Below the pieces are notes generated by a model. That model was given only the letters and a program-made list of their open reading frames with translations, did no database searches and was not told the DNA's origin. The position numbers and the translations under genes are program-made. From Apoderus coryli (taxonomy: Eukaryota > Arthropoda > Insecta > Coleoptera > Attelabidae), in NCBI GenBank assembly GCA_911728435.2, contig OU452201.1, forward strand, positions 23,684,001-23,748,000: 64,000 bases of DNA, given 5' to 3'. The first letter of the stretch is position 1. Each line of letters begins with the position of its first letter. Of the stretch, positions 33,573 through 46,130 are shown piece by piece.

Positions 33573-35185
33573 CAGGGTGTTTCGTTAACAATGAGACAAC
33601 CATTAATTGGAGATACTACGTGTCAAATAATGATGATTGACCCAGACTTGCCTTATCCAAATGTTGATGGTTTAGGTTTAGGAAATACAGGGTGATCAAT
33701 AGAGTTATTATTTTATTTTATTGTTTTTTTACCAGTATTATCGTGCTTCTTGGGCTATCGGCTCAAAATTGGCAGCTTTATGTTTTTTGGTATGAGCAAA
33801 CGGAATATGTTATTTTTTTTACGTTGTTCATATAGGAGGCGCTATTTACAACCTATTACTATAATAAATAATGTCAAAAAAAAATACGATTTAATGCAGA
33901 TTATGTTTTCATCCTAGAAAGAAAATTAGGTAAGGTTTTGTTAAAAAATCATTAATATTAAAAAGTTACAAGAAAAACAAAACAAAAACTAATAAATATA
34001 ACCTTTAAAGCAGTTGTGCGAAGTGTGCAACATTCATTTCGACACATTTTGTATTCCATTTTTTAAAGCGACGAATTACAACCAGTGTTTCTTGATTGCG
34101 TCTGATTTCATCAGCACTCGCTTGTATTCTACGCAACAACTCCTCGGATGAATCAAGAGTTTCTTTGTAGACTAGGTCTTTCATCCGTGACCAAATCGAA
34201 AAATCCAGAGAATTTAAGTCGCGGCTTTTCACGCTCCGGTCCAGCACAATGTGCTGGTGTCCCGTCATGCATAAATTAAGTGGTACTTTTTCAAGAAATG
34301 AATTTTGTTGATGAAAATTCAAATAAAGTTGACCGGTTAGAGGGGGTGGGAAGCAAATAATCTGTATTAAATCGTTTTTCTTTTAACGGAAATGCAACGA
34401 AACCTCCGTACCTGGTGTCGAGATTAACAGATGGCATTCGATTTTGTGATGTGTTTGAATTAACTCTTAGAGATCATGATGAAATCGCGATTTTTTGCAA
34501 TAATTTACGGCCGAATTAGTTGCGGATTATTTAAAAAAACCTACAGTTTTTAATGGAATCTAGAGAAATTCAGAACAATTTATTAAATTGCATGTATATG
34601 ATGGAAATATATTGTGGGTTACAAAATACTCAACATTTGGCAATAATAACGAATGAACTGACAGATGTGTCTGCAAAGTCTCATTTAGTTGCAGTACTTA
34701 GTTTTTGTAATATTAACTGTGATTTCTTAAGTAGCAGCCATCGAGGAGAGGTACCTGGACTTTCTTCAGGAGATCCTGTTCCAGCTCTACCTTTCCTGCT
34801 GCCTTCTCGTTCCTTTACTTCTTAATGTCCTATTTCATGAATGCTTTCGAAAATTCGTTCGAAAATCATGAGCCATACGCAGAGGAAATATTTTAGTGTA
34901 CAACCGCCTAGCTTCTAATGCATTGCCGTCAGCTAATCCATAAAGGAAGTGCATGTCGGTCAACTCGGCATTTGTATAGTGATCCATATTAAGGGACTTC
35001 AAGAAATTTGAGAGATTCAAAATGATTGGCGCAGTCAAATAACATGAACGTCATTGATTTTTACTCGAACTATTCGCAGATATTCTTGGTATGTAGAAGA
35101 ATCTTTTACATTATTATATTTTTTTCATACAATGACTTTAGAAATCACCCCCTTAAATATTGTTGTGTGTCTTTGAAACACCCTG
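33573..35185 (-). mobile_element. Degenerate mariner/IS630-like transposon, DUF4817 type
   Basis: The ends are inverted: CAGGGTGTTTC at 33573 and GAAACACCCTG ending at 35185, with TA just outside the right end. On the minus strand the N terminus (35038-34835) reads NMDHYTNAELTDMHFLYG, then ADGNALEARRLYTKIFP, a DUF4817-like DNA-binding domain. The C terminus (34322-34005) reads DLNSLDFSIWSRMKDLVYKE, holding the third catalytic Asp region, then ELLRRIQASADEIRR and HFAQLL-stop. The middle is scrambled. The 1.6-kb length and order fit a full but dead element. Confidence 0.75.
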
Positions 35186-37822
35186 TATAAGCATAAAATC
35201 TACAAAGTTATGATGTACGCTAATATAACCAAAACAGAGATACCCCATTTCCAACGATTTATCTTGTATACTTATATGTCAATACACTTATGATTTATTT
35301 ACTAAACAGTTGCGAAACTTGTGAATAAGCTTGTAGAAGGTTCACTCGAAAAGTTGAAGCACCCCACTTCGCTTTTATACGCGAAGCGGAAAAGTGAATG
35401 TGGGTAAGCGTTAAGTGGTTTTAATGAACAAGCTTGTTTTTTTTTTCTGTAGCGCTTCGCTCCCGGATCATTATTTTACTTCACAATTTAATCATTTTAG
35501 TATTAACCTTATGCAACATTGAAAAATTGAAGTTACCACTCCATCAATCGTTTTCAATGTTATTTTCGCCGCTGTAACGAAAATATAGTGTTTGTGAAAG
35601 ACACCGTTATGAAATATGATGTATTATATTTAGAGATTGTACAAAAAATAAAGTTATAAGACTTGGGGTACAATCGGCTGTTTTCAAAAATATTTTTTGA
35701 TCAATTTAGACCACCTGTCCTGATAAGAAAATTACTAATATTTGCGGAACTAGAAACAAACCTTCTAAATAAATCCTGAATTCAATTTACACAAGTTAGT
35801 ATTTCGGTTATCATCGTCAGTCAGTTTTCTAACTGTGTTAAAATTATGAACATACTTTAAAGATTTCATTGAATGTTAGCTCAGTTTGAAGATATTCAGA
35901 TATTATTTTAGTCGATAATTACTTGTTTGACTACTTCTTGGGTATGAGGTTCAAATATGGAAACACGTACGCTTAATCGAAATTGTATAATTTCATGTCA
36001 ATATTTTTTTTTTCAACGTTCAACGCTATCTTCTTCAGGAACATGTGTTTGAAACAATACAAGACATCTTAATTTCTGTACCATTTCACATCGTTTTTCA
36101 TAGTCGATAATATGATGCACAATATATTGAGCAAGAAAGTTTTGATCAAGATTTCCATTCTATTTTGCCAAAAGCAAAATCTTTTAACACTGCAGACAAC
36201 AAATAAATTAAATTAAATGTAATTTAATAACGAATATAGAGTTTTCGAGTGATAATTAAGAAGCATTTTTTGTGTTGTGTTTTGTAAAAATATTTGTTAC
36301 ATATAGATAGATTTATGTTAATATATTATGCAGAAGCTAATTTCGCATTTTGTGTAATTCATACAGGACTCAAATAAATTGGTAAAAAACTATCATAATG
36401 AAACAAATGTTATTGTTAATATCGTAGTAATTTCGTCAACGACTTTCAAATATTTGGATTACACTGTTTTTAGGCAACTATTTTGCACACTAATTTTGAC
36501 AAAATTGTTATGGGGGACATTTTCTTAATTTAGATACTTAACCTTATTATTTAAATTAAAAAGATTCGGTAACAAATTCTGAACAAATTTGACAAAAATA
36601 AACAATCAGAAGAATAATTTTCTTTAACATATTTGTATAAATATGGGTCTGTCTTGAATGTTGAAGTATTTAGAGAAATTTTTTAGCTCTATCAAAAATA
36701 TGGCTAAAATATTCCCTAATGTTTTTTCGTAAGGCCCTTCCTTTATTCATTTATTTACAAATTATATTTTATGTTTTAGGTGAGCACTGTTAACCTGAAT
36801 ACATTTCCGTAACCGACGAAGGTAATGCTGCTGAACTCGAAATTGATTGAAATGTTGCTATAACTTCATATATATGCCGTCCTTATGTACTTTTCACCGT
36901 TTCAGAAATAAAACCATCTTCAGGCAGTAACTTTAATGAACCAATAGCTTGGAAAAGAAGGGTCTTAAGAAACAAAATTATAGAACATTTTAGTCTAATT
37001 TTTGATCGAAATGACCGTCGTTGAAATATGTCCCAATATTTCTGGGAGGATAATTCACTAATTAAGTTTTGATTGTACCGATTAACATTTACTTCTTCAA
37101 ACTACTTCTGACGACTAATTATTACGTCGACAACAGTTGACTGCACAGCCATTATAAAGGTTTTTGGAATCTAGGAAAGCAAAAAAATTCTTGAGCATAT
37201 CAACAATGAACACAATAATCAAGAATATTCGAGAACAGAAAATGCTAGAAGAATATCCAAGACAAACAGTCAAATCCTTAGCAATTTTTTTTTGGAATGT
37301 ATTGTTTGTCGTATACATGACGAATTAGCTGGATTAGGGTACTCCAAATTATTTATTTGGTGGCATTGCTATTGAGAAATTATTGACAGATATCCTTGAT
37401 AAGTACTGTAGAGATGAAAATAGATGTGAAATTCCCTTGTGGTTCAACGTCGCAAATCATAAGGTCTTTCAGGACAATACTACGGTAAAACTCTTACGAT
37501 TTTTACAAATATTATCATTGAACCGAAATTTATTTGCTCCTGCAATACATGGGAGAGCCAAACTTCGTCAAATAGAAAGATAGATAGAGGTAGTTGCCTT
37601 GCACTGTTATACGATGTTTGTTGTAGTAAAGCCATACAAAAAGGAAATTCTCAGGCTTTTATCAAATTTATAGAACACGTAGTACCGTTTGAAATTGACT
37701 TATTTGCGAGAGTACTATATATAGAAGAAAATAATTAACAAAGGCGAAACTTAACCATCAATTATTTGAGTAACCACGTATCAAAGAAAAACTACGTAAT
37801 ATCAAGACTACCTACTAGTAAA
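35186..37822. other. Intergenic region with hammerhead-like and hairpin sequences
   Basis: A stem-loop CTTCGC/GCGAAG, flanked by CACTT/AAGTG, lies near 35358-35405. Minus-strand motifs with CTGACGA followed by GAAA (about 35798-35826) and CTGAAGA followed by GAAAC (about 36895-36927) match hammerhead cores but have poor stem II. Plus frames at 37383-37583 and about 37590-37730 (AIQKGNSQAFIKFIEHVVPF) look protein-like but are not recognised. Confidence 0.3.
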
Positions 37823-38300
37823 GAATAGATCAGTGGCAGCTCGTCAGGGCAGGCAAGGCAGGCAGTGCCTGCTCAGATTTGATTTCAGGGACATTTTTAT
37901 AATAGTAATTATTCTATGTATCTACTTTAATTTTTTTTTAATGTGGAAGCTGCTCTAATTTTAGTTATTTGTTATATTAATCTCACTACTACTACCGCAC
38001 CGTCACCCAGTCTAAGCTAAACGCAGGCACCCAGCCACCTGCCTGCTTCCTATTAATATACACGCATATTATTGCATATAAGATTGTATTGGAGATTTTA
38101 CAAAAATTCCCTAACAGCAGGAAATAAAATGTAGGGTTTATAAGTTTTCATACTAAATCAGATTTATCAAAAAAGTATAAATTTTAGAGATGTCATGGGT
38201 TTTTGTAAAATAATAGACAATAGGCAGGTATTTTATTTGATTAGTGTTATAAATATGTCTCATTCATTTCTATAGGAGTATACTAGTGTAAGAAATTTTC

Positions 38301-38750
38301 GTGAATATGGTTAAACGCAAATACAATAGTAATATTAAATCCAAGCAGGCACGGTTGCTCTATTTTAATAGACTAGAAAATGAACTAAGAGTAATATATT
38401 CCGATGTTGAAATGTATAAAAATTGCTCCAAATTATCTGATGTTTTACAGTTTTTTGTTCATAATAATTTAGTTATTGCTTTGCTGGAAATTTTTAAATT
38501 GTTTAATTTAATACTTTGCATTCCAGTTGCTTCTGCGTCCGTGCAAAGAAGCTTTTCGTGTTTAAGACGAAGAAAAACCTTTTTTCGCAATAAAATTGAA
38601 GAATCTCGTTTAAGCAACTTGGGCTTAATATCAATCGAAAGCGGCCTTTTGAAAGATTTGCATTTAGGTTCAGAATTTCATGATCAAGTAATAAATCATT
38701 TTGTGGGTAGTAAAAATCGACGAATTGAATTCATTTATAAAAACCTTTAA
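38301..38750 (+). CDS. hAT transposase, C-terminal fragment with dimerisation domain
   Basis: The frame of 149 residues contains IPVASASVQRSFSCLRRRKT, then FFRNKIEESRLSNLGLISIE. This is the hAT C-terminal dimerisation block, equivalent to P.(T/A)SA..ERSFS.L+..K...R....ERL..L....I in ZMYM1-like and other hAT transposases. Full proteins of this type are about 600 residues, so the BED finger and the RNase-H-like catalytic part are missing. The first residues (MNMVKRKYNSNIK) are probably chance coding upstream of the true domain. It lies inside the hAT ends at 37831-40892 and cannot act alone. Confidence 0.8.
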   Translation: MNMVKRKYNSNIKSKQARLLYFNRLENELRVIYSDVEMYKNCSKLSDVLQFFVHNNLVIALLEIFKLFNLILCIPVASASVQRSFSCLRRRKTFFRNKIEESRLSNLGLISIESGLLKDLHLGSEFHDQVINHFVGSKNRRIEFIYKNL

Positions 38751-38974
38751 TTTTTCTATTCTAGTTAATATATAAGTATAAGAAAATGTATAACGCATAG
38801 CTTAAGGCGATACATTTATGAACAAAAATAAAAAAAAATATATATAAAAATAAAAAAAAATATACTTATATAAAAATAAAAATAAAGATTTACCTTATGA
38901 AACCCGAAACCCGTATTTTAACGTGTTCTTTTTTACCTTGATAATTTTCTCCTTTTCATCTAAGGCGCTTGACC

Positions 38975-39250
38975 TTGACAATCTAAAAAAATCCCGATGG
39001 CAGCCAGTCGGAATAGTAGATTTTTAATTTATGTATTTTTTATTTATACTTAGTCTACCACTGACACCCACTATTAATAAACAAATAATGGAATATTCTG
39101 ACAGTCGCCAAATATAACCAAAGTGTCATATTGACAGTTATTTTAACTGAAATACCCATTATATTATAATACATACGTAAGTACGGTCTTATTGTTATTT
39201 CACAGGTGTTTATTTATCAAAATAATTACAGGTGTAGCGGGTGATGATAT
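38975..39250 (+). repeat. Segment of the hAT element shared with 43645-43835
   Basis: AATCCCGATGGCAGCCAGTC, TTAGTCTAC, GACAGTTATTTTAA, AATTACAG and GTGTAGCGGGTGAT recur in the same order at 43645-43835. It is either an internal hAT piece from another copy or a separate small element. Confidence 0.7.
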
Positions 39251-39577
39251 TTTTTTTATTTTTTTTTTACTTTATATTGACTTACATTTACTTAAATATG
39301 CCAGCAATGAAAAAACTCTCCAAATAAATATTGTAGAGATTTAAGTGCTCTATCATTTGATATGTAACATCGGTATTTTCTATTAGCAAGGAAAAAAATA
39401 TGATTTTTTTAAAACTTTGACAGGCTGCCATATTGAAATTAACTCTCCGATTTCAATCGCCAACGAACTCACGCGATTCCATGACCTAGGCGATTTTTTA
39501 ACCAAATTTTGTTTCGATTGGTCAAAAAATGCGGCCTAGAACGTTACGCAAAGTTTTCTATATCCCATATGTATATA

Positions 39578-40676
39578 CAGGGTGTTAATTAAGTATCTGG
39601 CCAAACTTGAGGGGGTGATTCTTTGAGTGATTTTAAGGTAAAAAGTTCATATAAGCAGGTGTCCGGAAATGCATAGTTTTCAAGATACAGGGTGTCAAAA
39701 AAATTTTTTTTTTACATTTATTTATTAATGTCTCAAACACCTGTTCACCGATTTTGTTGAAATTTGGCAGTATTATGGACTATGATAAGACGCTAAGTTA
39801 GCACCAATTAATTGTTGATTATGACTTCCAGTGGCGTCGTAAAAGGCAGTTTCACGAATAAAAATAACAAAAAAAATGTGCGCCACTGACTTTTTAAAAT
39901 TAAAAAAATAATTGTTGGATTAAGCCATTAAAAATACAACTTTAATGTCTCTTGATATTTTTATGTATCTTGCATCGTTTTCGGGGAAAAAAATTAAAAC
40001 CACTTAAATGCATGTCCCTGAATAATTTTAAAAATCACTTTTACAGAATTATTGCGAATTACATTTTACCCAAATTCGTTGAGATTTGGCAGTATTTTTT
40101 ATAATAGTAAAATTCTAATTGAATCTTATTTACTATTGCTAATATTGAAGTTCAGTGGTGGAAATAAATGCCTAAGACAAGACAAAGAGGTATTATTAAT
40201 TATACTTTGACAAAAAATACTTTTTTAATAAAGCGATTAAGAACTTAACAACATAACAACAAATAAAGATAAATTTATAATAGTTGTTGAAAATGTCCAC
40301 CTTCAACTTCGATGCAAGCATTAGCTCGCCTTATCATCGATTGCCGAACACGCTGAAATATTCCAGGAGTATGTCTTATTTGATTGCATGAATCCCGTAT
40401 GCGCTGACATAATTCGGCTTCAGTATTGACTGGAGTTTTATAAACCAGCGACTTTAAATGACCCCAAAGGAAATAATTCAAAGGATTTAAATCTGGCGAC
40501 CCGGGTGGCCATGACCAATCCACTGACCTCCATAAGTTTGATCCAGAATTTTTTTTTGACAACCTGTATCTTGAAAACTATGCATTTCCGGACACCTATT
40601 TATATGAACTTTTTACCTTAAAATCACTCAAAGAATCACCCCCTGACGTTTGGCAAGATACTTAATTAACACCCTG
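39578..40676 (-). mobile_element. Young mariner/IS630-like deletion derivative with ~130-bp inverted repeats, nested in hAT
   Basis: The ends CAGGGTGTTAATTAAGTA (39578) and its inverse (ending 40676) are flanked by TA on both sides. The inverted similarity continues for about 130 bp at roughly 95 percent by eye (39578-39707 against 40548-40676). The inside keeps only the transposase C terminus (40275-40562, minus). Two imperfect copies of a segment containing GA(A/G)ATTTGGCAGTAT lie at about 39760 and 40088. The long, well-matched ends suggest recent mobility, probably with a transposase supplied by another copy. Confidence 0.85.
40275..40562 (-). CDS. mariner/IS630-like transposase, C-terminal remnant
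   Basis: The frame of 95 residues reads VDWSWPPGSPDLNPLNYFLW, then GHLKSLVYKTPVNTEAELCQ, RIRDSCNQIRHTPGIFQRVR and HFQQLL-stop. SPDLNPL.YFLWG carries the third catalytic acid of the DDE/D triad. The N-terminal DNA-binding domain and the first two catalytic Asp are deleted. The remaining frame is intact, which suggests the deletion copy is recent. Confidence 0.82.
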   Translation of the reverse strand: MSKKNSGSNLWRSVDWSWPPGSPDLNPLNYFLWGHLKSLVYKTPVNTEAELCQRIRDSCNQIRHTPGIFQRVRQSMIRRANACIEVEGGHFQQLL

Positions 40677-40900
40677 TATATATATAGATATATAAACTTT
40701 TGAACTGAGGTCATTTTTAGGATCCAGGGGTCATAAAATGAAGAACTGCATAAAAATTTTTAAAAATTTCGGTCTCCTGAATAGTTAGATTTTTTTTAAA
40801 AATCTACTAAAAATTTAGCCTACGGAGGAATTTTCTTTTATACATTTTTATGTTAGTGCCTGCCTAATTCAATTACCCACGAGCCGCCACTGAAATAGAT

Positions 40901-42680
40901 ATCCCATTCCATAATATGATAGTCACGCAGGGGCATTGCAAATAAAACTAATGATCTGGAACTATACGGTCTGTAATTCATTGTCATTTAAGTATTAAAT
41001 CTGATAATTAACTATCGAAGTTTGTTGGGAACCTAAGAATTTTAAAGGCTCACTGTGGGTTACTGCCTTTAGTTATCTAAAAATATACGTGGTACATAAT
41101 ACATTTTTATGATAATCTACGTTTATTTCACTACAATACAAACTAATACAATTTACAAACAGTCAAATGTTAATAAGAACATTCCATTTCCAGCAAATTT
41201 CTCATGTTATTTTCTGTTATACACTGTGCGCATATAAAAGTTTTATCAAAGTAGTTTTAACTTTCAAGTTATTTAAATTTAATAATTTAAAGTAACTACA
41301 AGTTGAAATAAAGTTGTAAGCAATTTGGCACGTGTTAAATTATATTCCCTAACTATTGTAACATTGTAGGAACACATAAAACATTCATGCATATTTTGAA
41401 GGGAGGAAGAAACTTCTATATTATACATATAGAAGAGAACTTTACATATATGACGCGAGTTCAATGCGGACTGCCTTCGCTATATTCCCCAAGTTTCGCA
41501 AAGTGAAAAGCAAATAGCTCGAATACTAAACACATCAGTTAGAATATTTTCGAACAAAGTCAAATATGTTCTATACACCATTACTTACATTTCTGATCAA
41601 TCATACAATGATGACAGCATAGACATTGGCATTAGCAATTTATACAGTGACATCTTGCAGTAAAATAACTTGGTAAGTTGTCGAAATAAGTATTATTGTT
41701 TTTGTATTTAGATCTATTTTTTTTTATTTTTACAGTTTGTCATGCGTATGATAATAAATTTACTGAAACGTTGGCATAATTATTAATAAAGAGAGTTTCG
41801 TTAATTTTTGTTAAAGTAGTAGTTTTTGTTCACCTATGTAAGAGGTATAGCCTATACATCAACTCGAATGTTGGCTAGAAATAATTATTAATACTAGGTA
41901 TTAATAGAATATATTTACCGTAAAATTACCAATCTTACTTTTGTGTAGAATCACTTTAAGGACGTCTTTTCAATGTTTCAAGAAATTTTTATAATTTACA
42001 AAATATCACTTGTCATATGTAATAATTTTCCTAGATTGTTGCATCATTGTCCGATTTGGTTTATGATAGTATAAAATATGAAATAGATTTAACTGCGATA
42101 ATATTTTTGTAAAAATAAAATAAAAATAAAGCATAACTAATTTAAGTTTCTGGTTAATTAAGCATTTGCACTTGTGTTGGGTGTGTAAATAGATTTCGGA
42201 TTGATCGAGTAATTTTGGTATTACGCGGAAATTTTCAAATAAACTGTGGCATCCACGAATCTGAAATTTTTCTTGGTTGTTGCCAGATTTTGAATGAATT
42301 AAATTGAATGAAATATAAATATTATGGGATTTTGTCAAAAACCAAATTATTTTTTTTTTTCTAAGAAGCAGGTGACCAGTTACTTCGAACTGCTTCTTGT
42401 GTGAATAAAAACAAAAATTTATTGATTTGGTTCATCTTGAAACATATAATAGATATATATTTTCCGGATGAAACCTCCAAACCCATGATTGCATCTTAGG
42501 CACGTTTTTTACACCAGGATTGATTTTTCCAACATTTCCGTTGATAAGCGATCTAACCCCGTTTTAAATTATTTGTCATTTACGGAGATTTAACGTTTTT
42601 ATTATAACTGAATCGCAATAATTGTGCCACATGTTGATGATATGATTTTGTCACTTCATATATAAATAGATATGTTTAAA
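40901..42680. other. Intergenic AT-rich region, nothing recognised
   Basis: Frames on both strands are short and low-complexity. No RNA genes or element ends were found. Confidence 0.4.
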
Positions 42681-42785
42681 CAACCTTCTTCTTCTTCTTT
42701 CGGTGCCGTGCCTGTCTTCAAGCGTGGGCTCCATGACAATTTGGTTGATTTGTTCTCTATCTGTCGCTACTCGGAACAGTTGTTC
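42681..42785 (-). pseudogene. Probable LINE 3'-end fragment with GAA-rich tail
   Basis: The minus strand reads EQLFRVATDRE, then, with a shift, INQIVMEPTLE and RHGTERRRR over a (GAA)n run. An Arg-rich end encoded by a purine tail with RVATDRE...IV is seen at the end of some LINE ORF2s. The clade is uncertain. Confidence 0.35.
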
Positions 42786-43644
42786 TACTATTATTATACC
42801 TTATTAATCATGTTTAAAAAGGGAAATAACAGCGTCATACTCAGAGTTATAGGAAAATAAACAATTAAACTTGCCATATTCTATTAAAGTAGGTGCTTGT
42901 CAAGGAAGACAGAGCAAAATTGCGAAGTGATTTTTTCTAGATCCACAGATTGCTGTTTCAATTTAAACAAATCCTTTGTAGGTACACCCATGTTCTACCC
43001 GAGATGCCATTTTGATTTTTCATTTCCTACACTATCTTATTCAAATAAATTCTATTCCCATGTTTTTAAATTAACGAAAAAGCGATAGCAAACAATGATT
43101 TACGTTGCGTGCTTTGTATGTGTGCATATGAAGTAGATTTTGCGCTTGCCTAAAAGAAACTAAACAATAGCTTAAAAATCTCTATCAGAAATTCTTTCAA
43201 CTCCTCAGCATTATATATTACATGATGAGAGTAAAGGAAAACCTTTTTGTTCACATAGTTCTGTAAGACAGGACTACGTTTTCTTATTTTTCAGAATCCT
43301 TATAGCATTATTCGTTATATAATTCTTTATTAAGGTGGCCCGAGGTTGTAAACGCCTGGATAATATATCGTCCGATAAAAACATATTAACGAAGACAATA
43401 AAACACTTAGGTTTGAGTTAGTTCCATTTAGAATTAAGTGTTTCCGGCTCCCAGAAGGCCAATAGTAGGTATGTCTGTTCTCTTGCTAACTTAAGATGCG
43501 TATTTTTAGTTTCTGAAACAAAGTAGGTATTTACAGGGTGACACATCTTCGTATATAGTTTAAAGTTGACAAAGTTGTAAAATGAACAACAGGATGTAAT
43601 ACCTAAAAAACTTAATAAGCATTAGGAAATCCAATTTTTTTCAA

Positions 43645-43835
43645 AAAAGAAAAAAATCCCGATGGCAGCCAGTCGGAAATGTATATTTTTTATTTATATT
43701 TAGTCTACACTGACACCTATTAGTAAACCAATAATAGAATATTCTAACAGTGGCCAAAATGACAGTTATTTTAAATGAAATATCCATGATTGTCAAAAAT
43801 AATTACAGCTGTAGCGGGTGATTATATGCATGGAA
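43645..43835 (+). repeat. Second copy of the hAT-internal segment
   Basis: Matches 38975-39250 in order with small deletions. It sits between CAGGGTG at about 43535 and CACCCTG at about 44102, possible ends of a mariner-type MITE; those ends are only seven bases and are not claimed as an element. Confidence 0.65.
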
Positions 43836-44512
43836 TAGAAACATATTCTATTTATCTCCCCATGATTTCTCATTTAAATTATAGTAACAACAAACCACCT
43901 TTATTAAAATAAATGAACAAAATAAAATTAACAACTCATTGATCTATATATAATATTATTTTGGGCACTAGATCAACGAAGACTAGCTGTAACAACTACT
44001 CTACTTAACCCAAACAGTTCCGATACAAACGCCATGAATTTTGCAGTAACAAAAGTTATCCAGCATATCCTAACAATGCAAATGATGAATTTAGGCGGCA
44101 CCCTGAATAACCAACGAACACTGCTTATATTATTATTTTATCTTAAATTGCTTTGGCTCTAAATGAAATAAATCTCTGGGTGAATATATAAAGTTTAACG
44201 CCACAATAGGAAAATGAAGCACTGAATAACACTATTTGATGGCGAGCAATAGTCAATTTGATATTATTGCGAATATTTCTCTCAACAAATTTATTTTAAA
44301 TTTCCTGAGAACGATATATACATTCCATAATAACTAAAAAACAATTTCCAATTATTAAACGTAAATGAGATAAATAAAGCGTGTCCCAAAATTAACGCCA
44401 GATTTGAATTTGCCGCCATTTATGCAGTAAAGTGTTGGCAACCCTAAAAACAAAACTAATCAACAGCTGACAGTTTAGGATTAGTAAAAATAGAGCTTTA
44501 CACGATAGAACA

Positions 44513-45523
44513 ATGTGTCTTCGTATTGAACAATATTTCAAAAATAATGAAAGCTTAGCGGCCGCAGTTCGAAAATTTCATACAAAATATGGTCGAAATA
44601 GTGTTTCAAGTTCGTGAACTGTGAAGAGATTAATTGAAAAATTGCGGGAGACAGGATCCGTTGGAGACGGCAAATACACTGGTCTTCCAAAAACAAGCCG
44701 TTCAAATGTCAATATCGAAGCAGTGCGTGAGAGGGTCGGTGACAATCCAGGAACCTCAATTCGGCGTCGTGGACAAGAGTTGCAAATTGCAAAAAGCTGT
44801 CTTCAGCGTATACTCACTAAAGATCTGTGCCATGCTTCCAAAATTCAACTAACACAACAACTTCAGTTGTTCTGTTAGTTGAATTTTGGCTTCAGCCTAA
44901 TGACCATGCATAGCGAAAAAGTTTGCAGAATGTATTATTCAGCATCGACAAATGGATGCTGATTTTTCGAGCAAAATCATCCTAAGCGATGAAGCACACC
45001 TTGATTGGATTGTCGAAAAACACATGCATCCACAACGTGTCACTGTTTGGTGTGGATTTTGGGCTAATAATTGGACCATACTTTTTTGAGGCTGGTCAAG
45101 CAGTGACTGTTACTGGTGCTCAATATCGCGACATGATAACACTGTTCTTTTTGACGAAATTGGATGATATTGATGTAACCAATATGTGGTTTCAACAAAA
45201 GGGTCACATTCCATACAGCCCGTGAAACACTTCCAACACTTGAGAGACATTTCCAGGTCATGTACTCTCTCGTTTCGGTAATCAAAATTGGCCCCCCCAG
45301 ATCGTGTGATTTAACACCATTAGATTTCTTTTTATGGGGTTATTTAAAACAATGTCAACAAGCTCACAACCACGCGTGCACTAAAGGAGGAGATTCAACG
45401 TTGCATTCACACGAAATTCAGCCACATTTATGTTGAATGGTCATGAAAGATTTTGGCAAACGAGTGCGTATGTGTATGCAAAACCGTGGATGCCATTTTC
45501 CGGATGTGTTATTCCATAAATAA
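44513..45523 (+). pseudogene. mariner/IS630-like transposase pseudogene, near full length
   Basis: The plus strand reads MCLRIEQYFKNNESLAAAVR, KFHTKYGRNS, then in-frame TGA, TVKRLIEKLRETGSV, IEAVRERVGDNPGTSIRRRG and LQRIL. Frameshifts follow, then IILSDEAHFDW (first catalytic Asp), VTVWCGFW, AVTVTGAQYRDM, NMWFQQKGHI (second catalytic Asp replaced by Lys), CDLTPLDFFLWGYLKQ (third catalytic Asp present) and CHFPDVLFHK-stop at 45521-45523. Length (about 337 codons) and order match a complete transposase of this insect family. GCGTGTCCCAAAATTAACGC at about 44379 may be the left end; no matching right end was found. Confidence 0.85.
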
Positions 45524-45599
45524 ACCTATCCTATGTACGTTATGAATCAATAAAAGACTAAAAACTGTGTTTTCTATTTAAGTCAAACAACCCTTTACA

Positions 45600-46130
45600 A
45601 CACTTATTTTGAACACTTAATATGATTGGCAATTAATCCATGGACCACATATAATGTCAATAACAGTAGACAAAGTGTGCCAATTTCTAAAGACGGCAAT
45701 TCAAAATTTTTTAAAGAAAGTTTATTAAGTTGTAGGTGGTTCGGCGAAATGTCAAGAAAACTTCCAAAAGGATATGGCATTGAAAAGACGCTTCAATAAC
45801 CTTTCAAATGGTGTGCTACTCGGCCCCGCATTTTATTTACGACTTTAAGGCTGGATGTCACCCCCGTGTATGGGGTTTAAGTTTGGGGCTTCTAAAATAG
45901 TCGGATCTTATTTCCCATTCGAAATCAAATTTGACGTGTTTCGCCGGTGTGTCCTTTTCAAATCAGAAATGCCTTTATTGTCTTCTTTCGTGTGAGCTGG
46001 GAAAACCTGTATACAGTTGTAGTAACAAATTGGAGACTAGGCAGTATATCAAATTAATATGGAGAAAATAACAAGAAACAAATTTACTAACAAATTCTGT
46101 TTTTTAATCAATTAAAACTCAAATTTTTTC
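45600..46130. other. Unassigned repeat-like DNA
   Basis: The stretch 45720-46020 has higher GC and phrases such as CCTTTCAAATGGTGTGCTAC that I associate with insect mariner-type MITE arms, ending near CCTGTATACAG. No ends can be proved. Confidence 0.25.

Larger units (their letters stand above)
37831..40892 (+). mobile_element. hAT transposon with terminal repeats and 8-bp target duplication
   Basis: The left end is CAGTGGCAGCTCGT (37831). The right end, read inward on the other strand, is CAGTGGCGGCTCGT (ending 40892), 13 of 14 identical. Flanking octamers GAATAGAT (37823-37830) and AAATAGAT (40893-40900) match at 7 of 8, the hAT target-duplication length. GGCAGGC repeats sit inside both ends. 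The element keeps only the C-terminal part of a transposase (38301-38750). It has been invaded at 39578-40676 by a mariner-like element. A 200-270 bp internal segment recurs at 43645-43835. Confidence 0.88.

Noticed and set aside
43533..44108. CAGGGTG...CACCCTG as a MITE
   Set aside because: Only seven inverted bases, a flank that does not match TA on both sides exactly, and no similarity of the arms beyond them.
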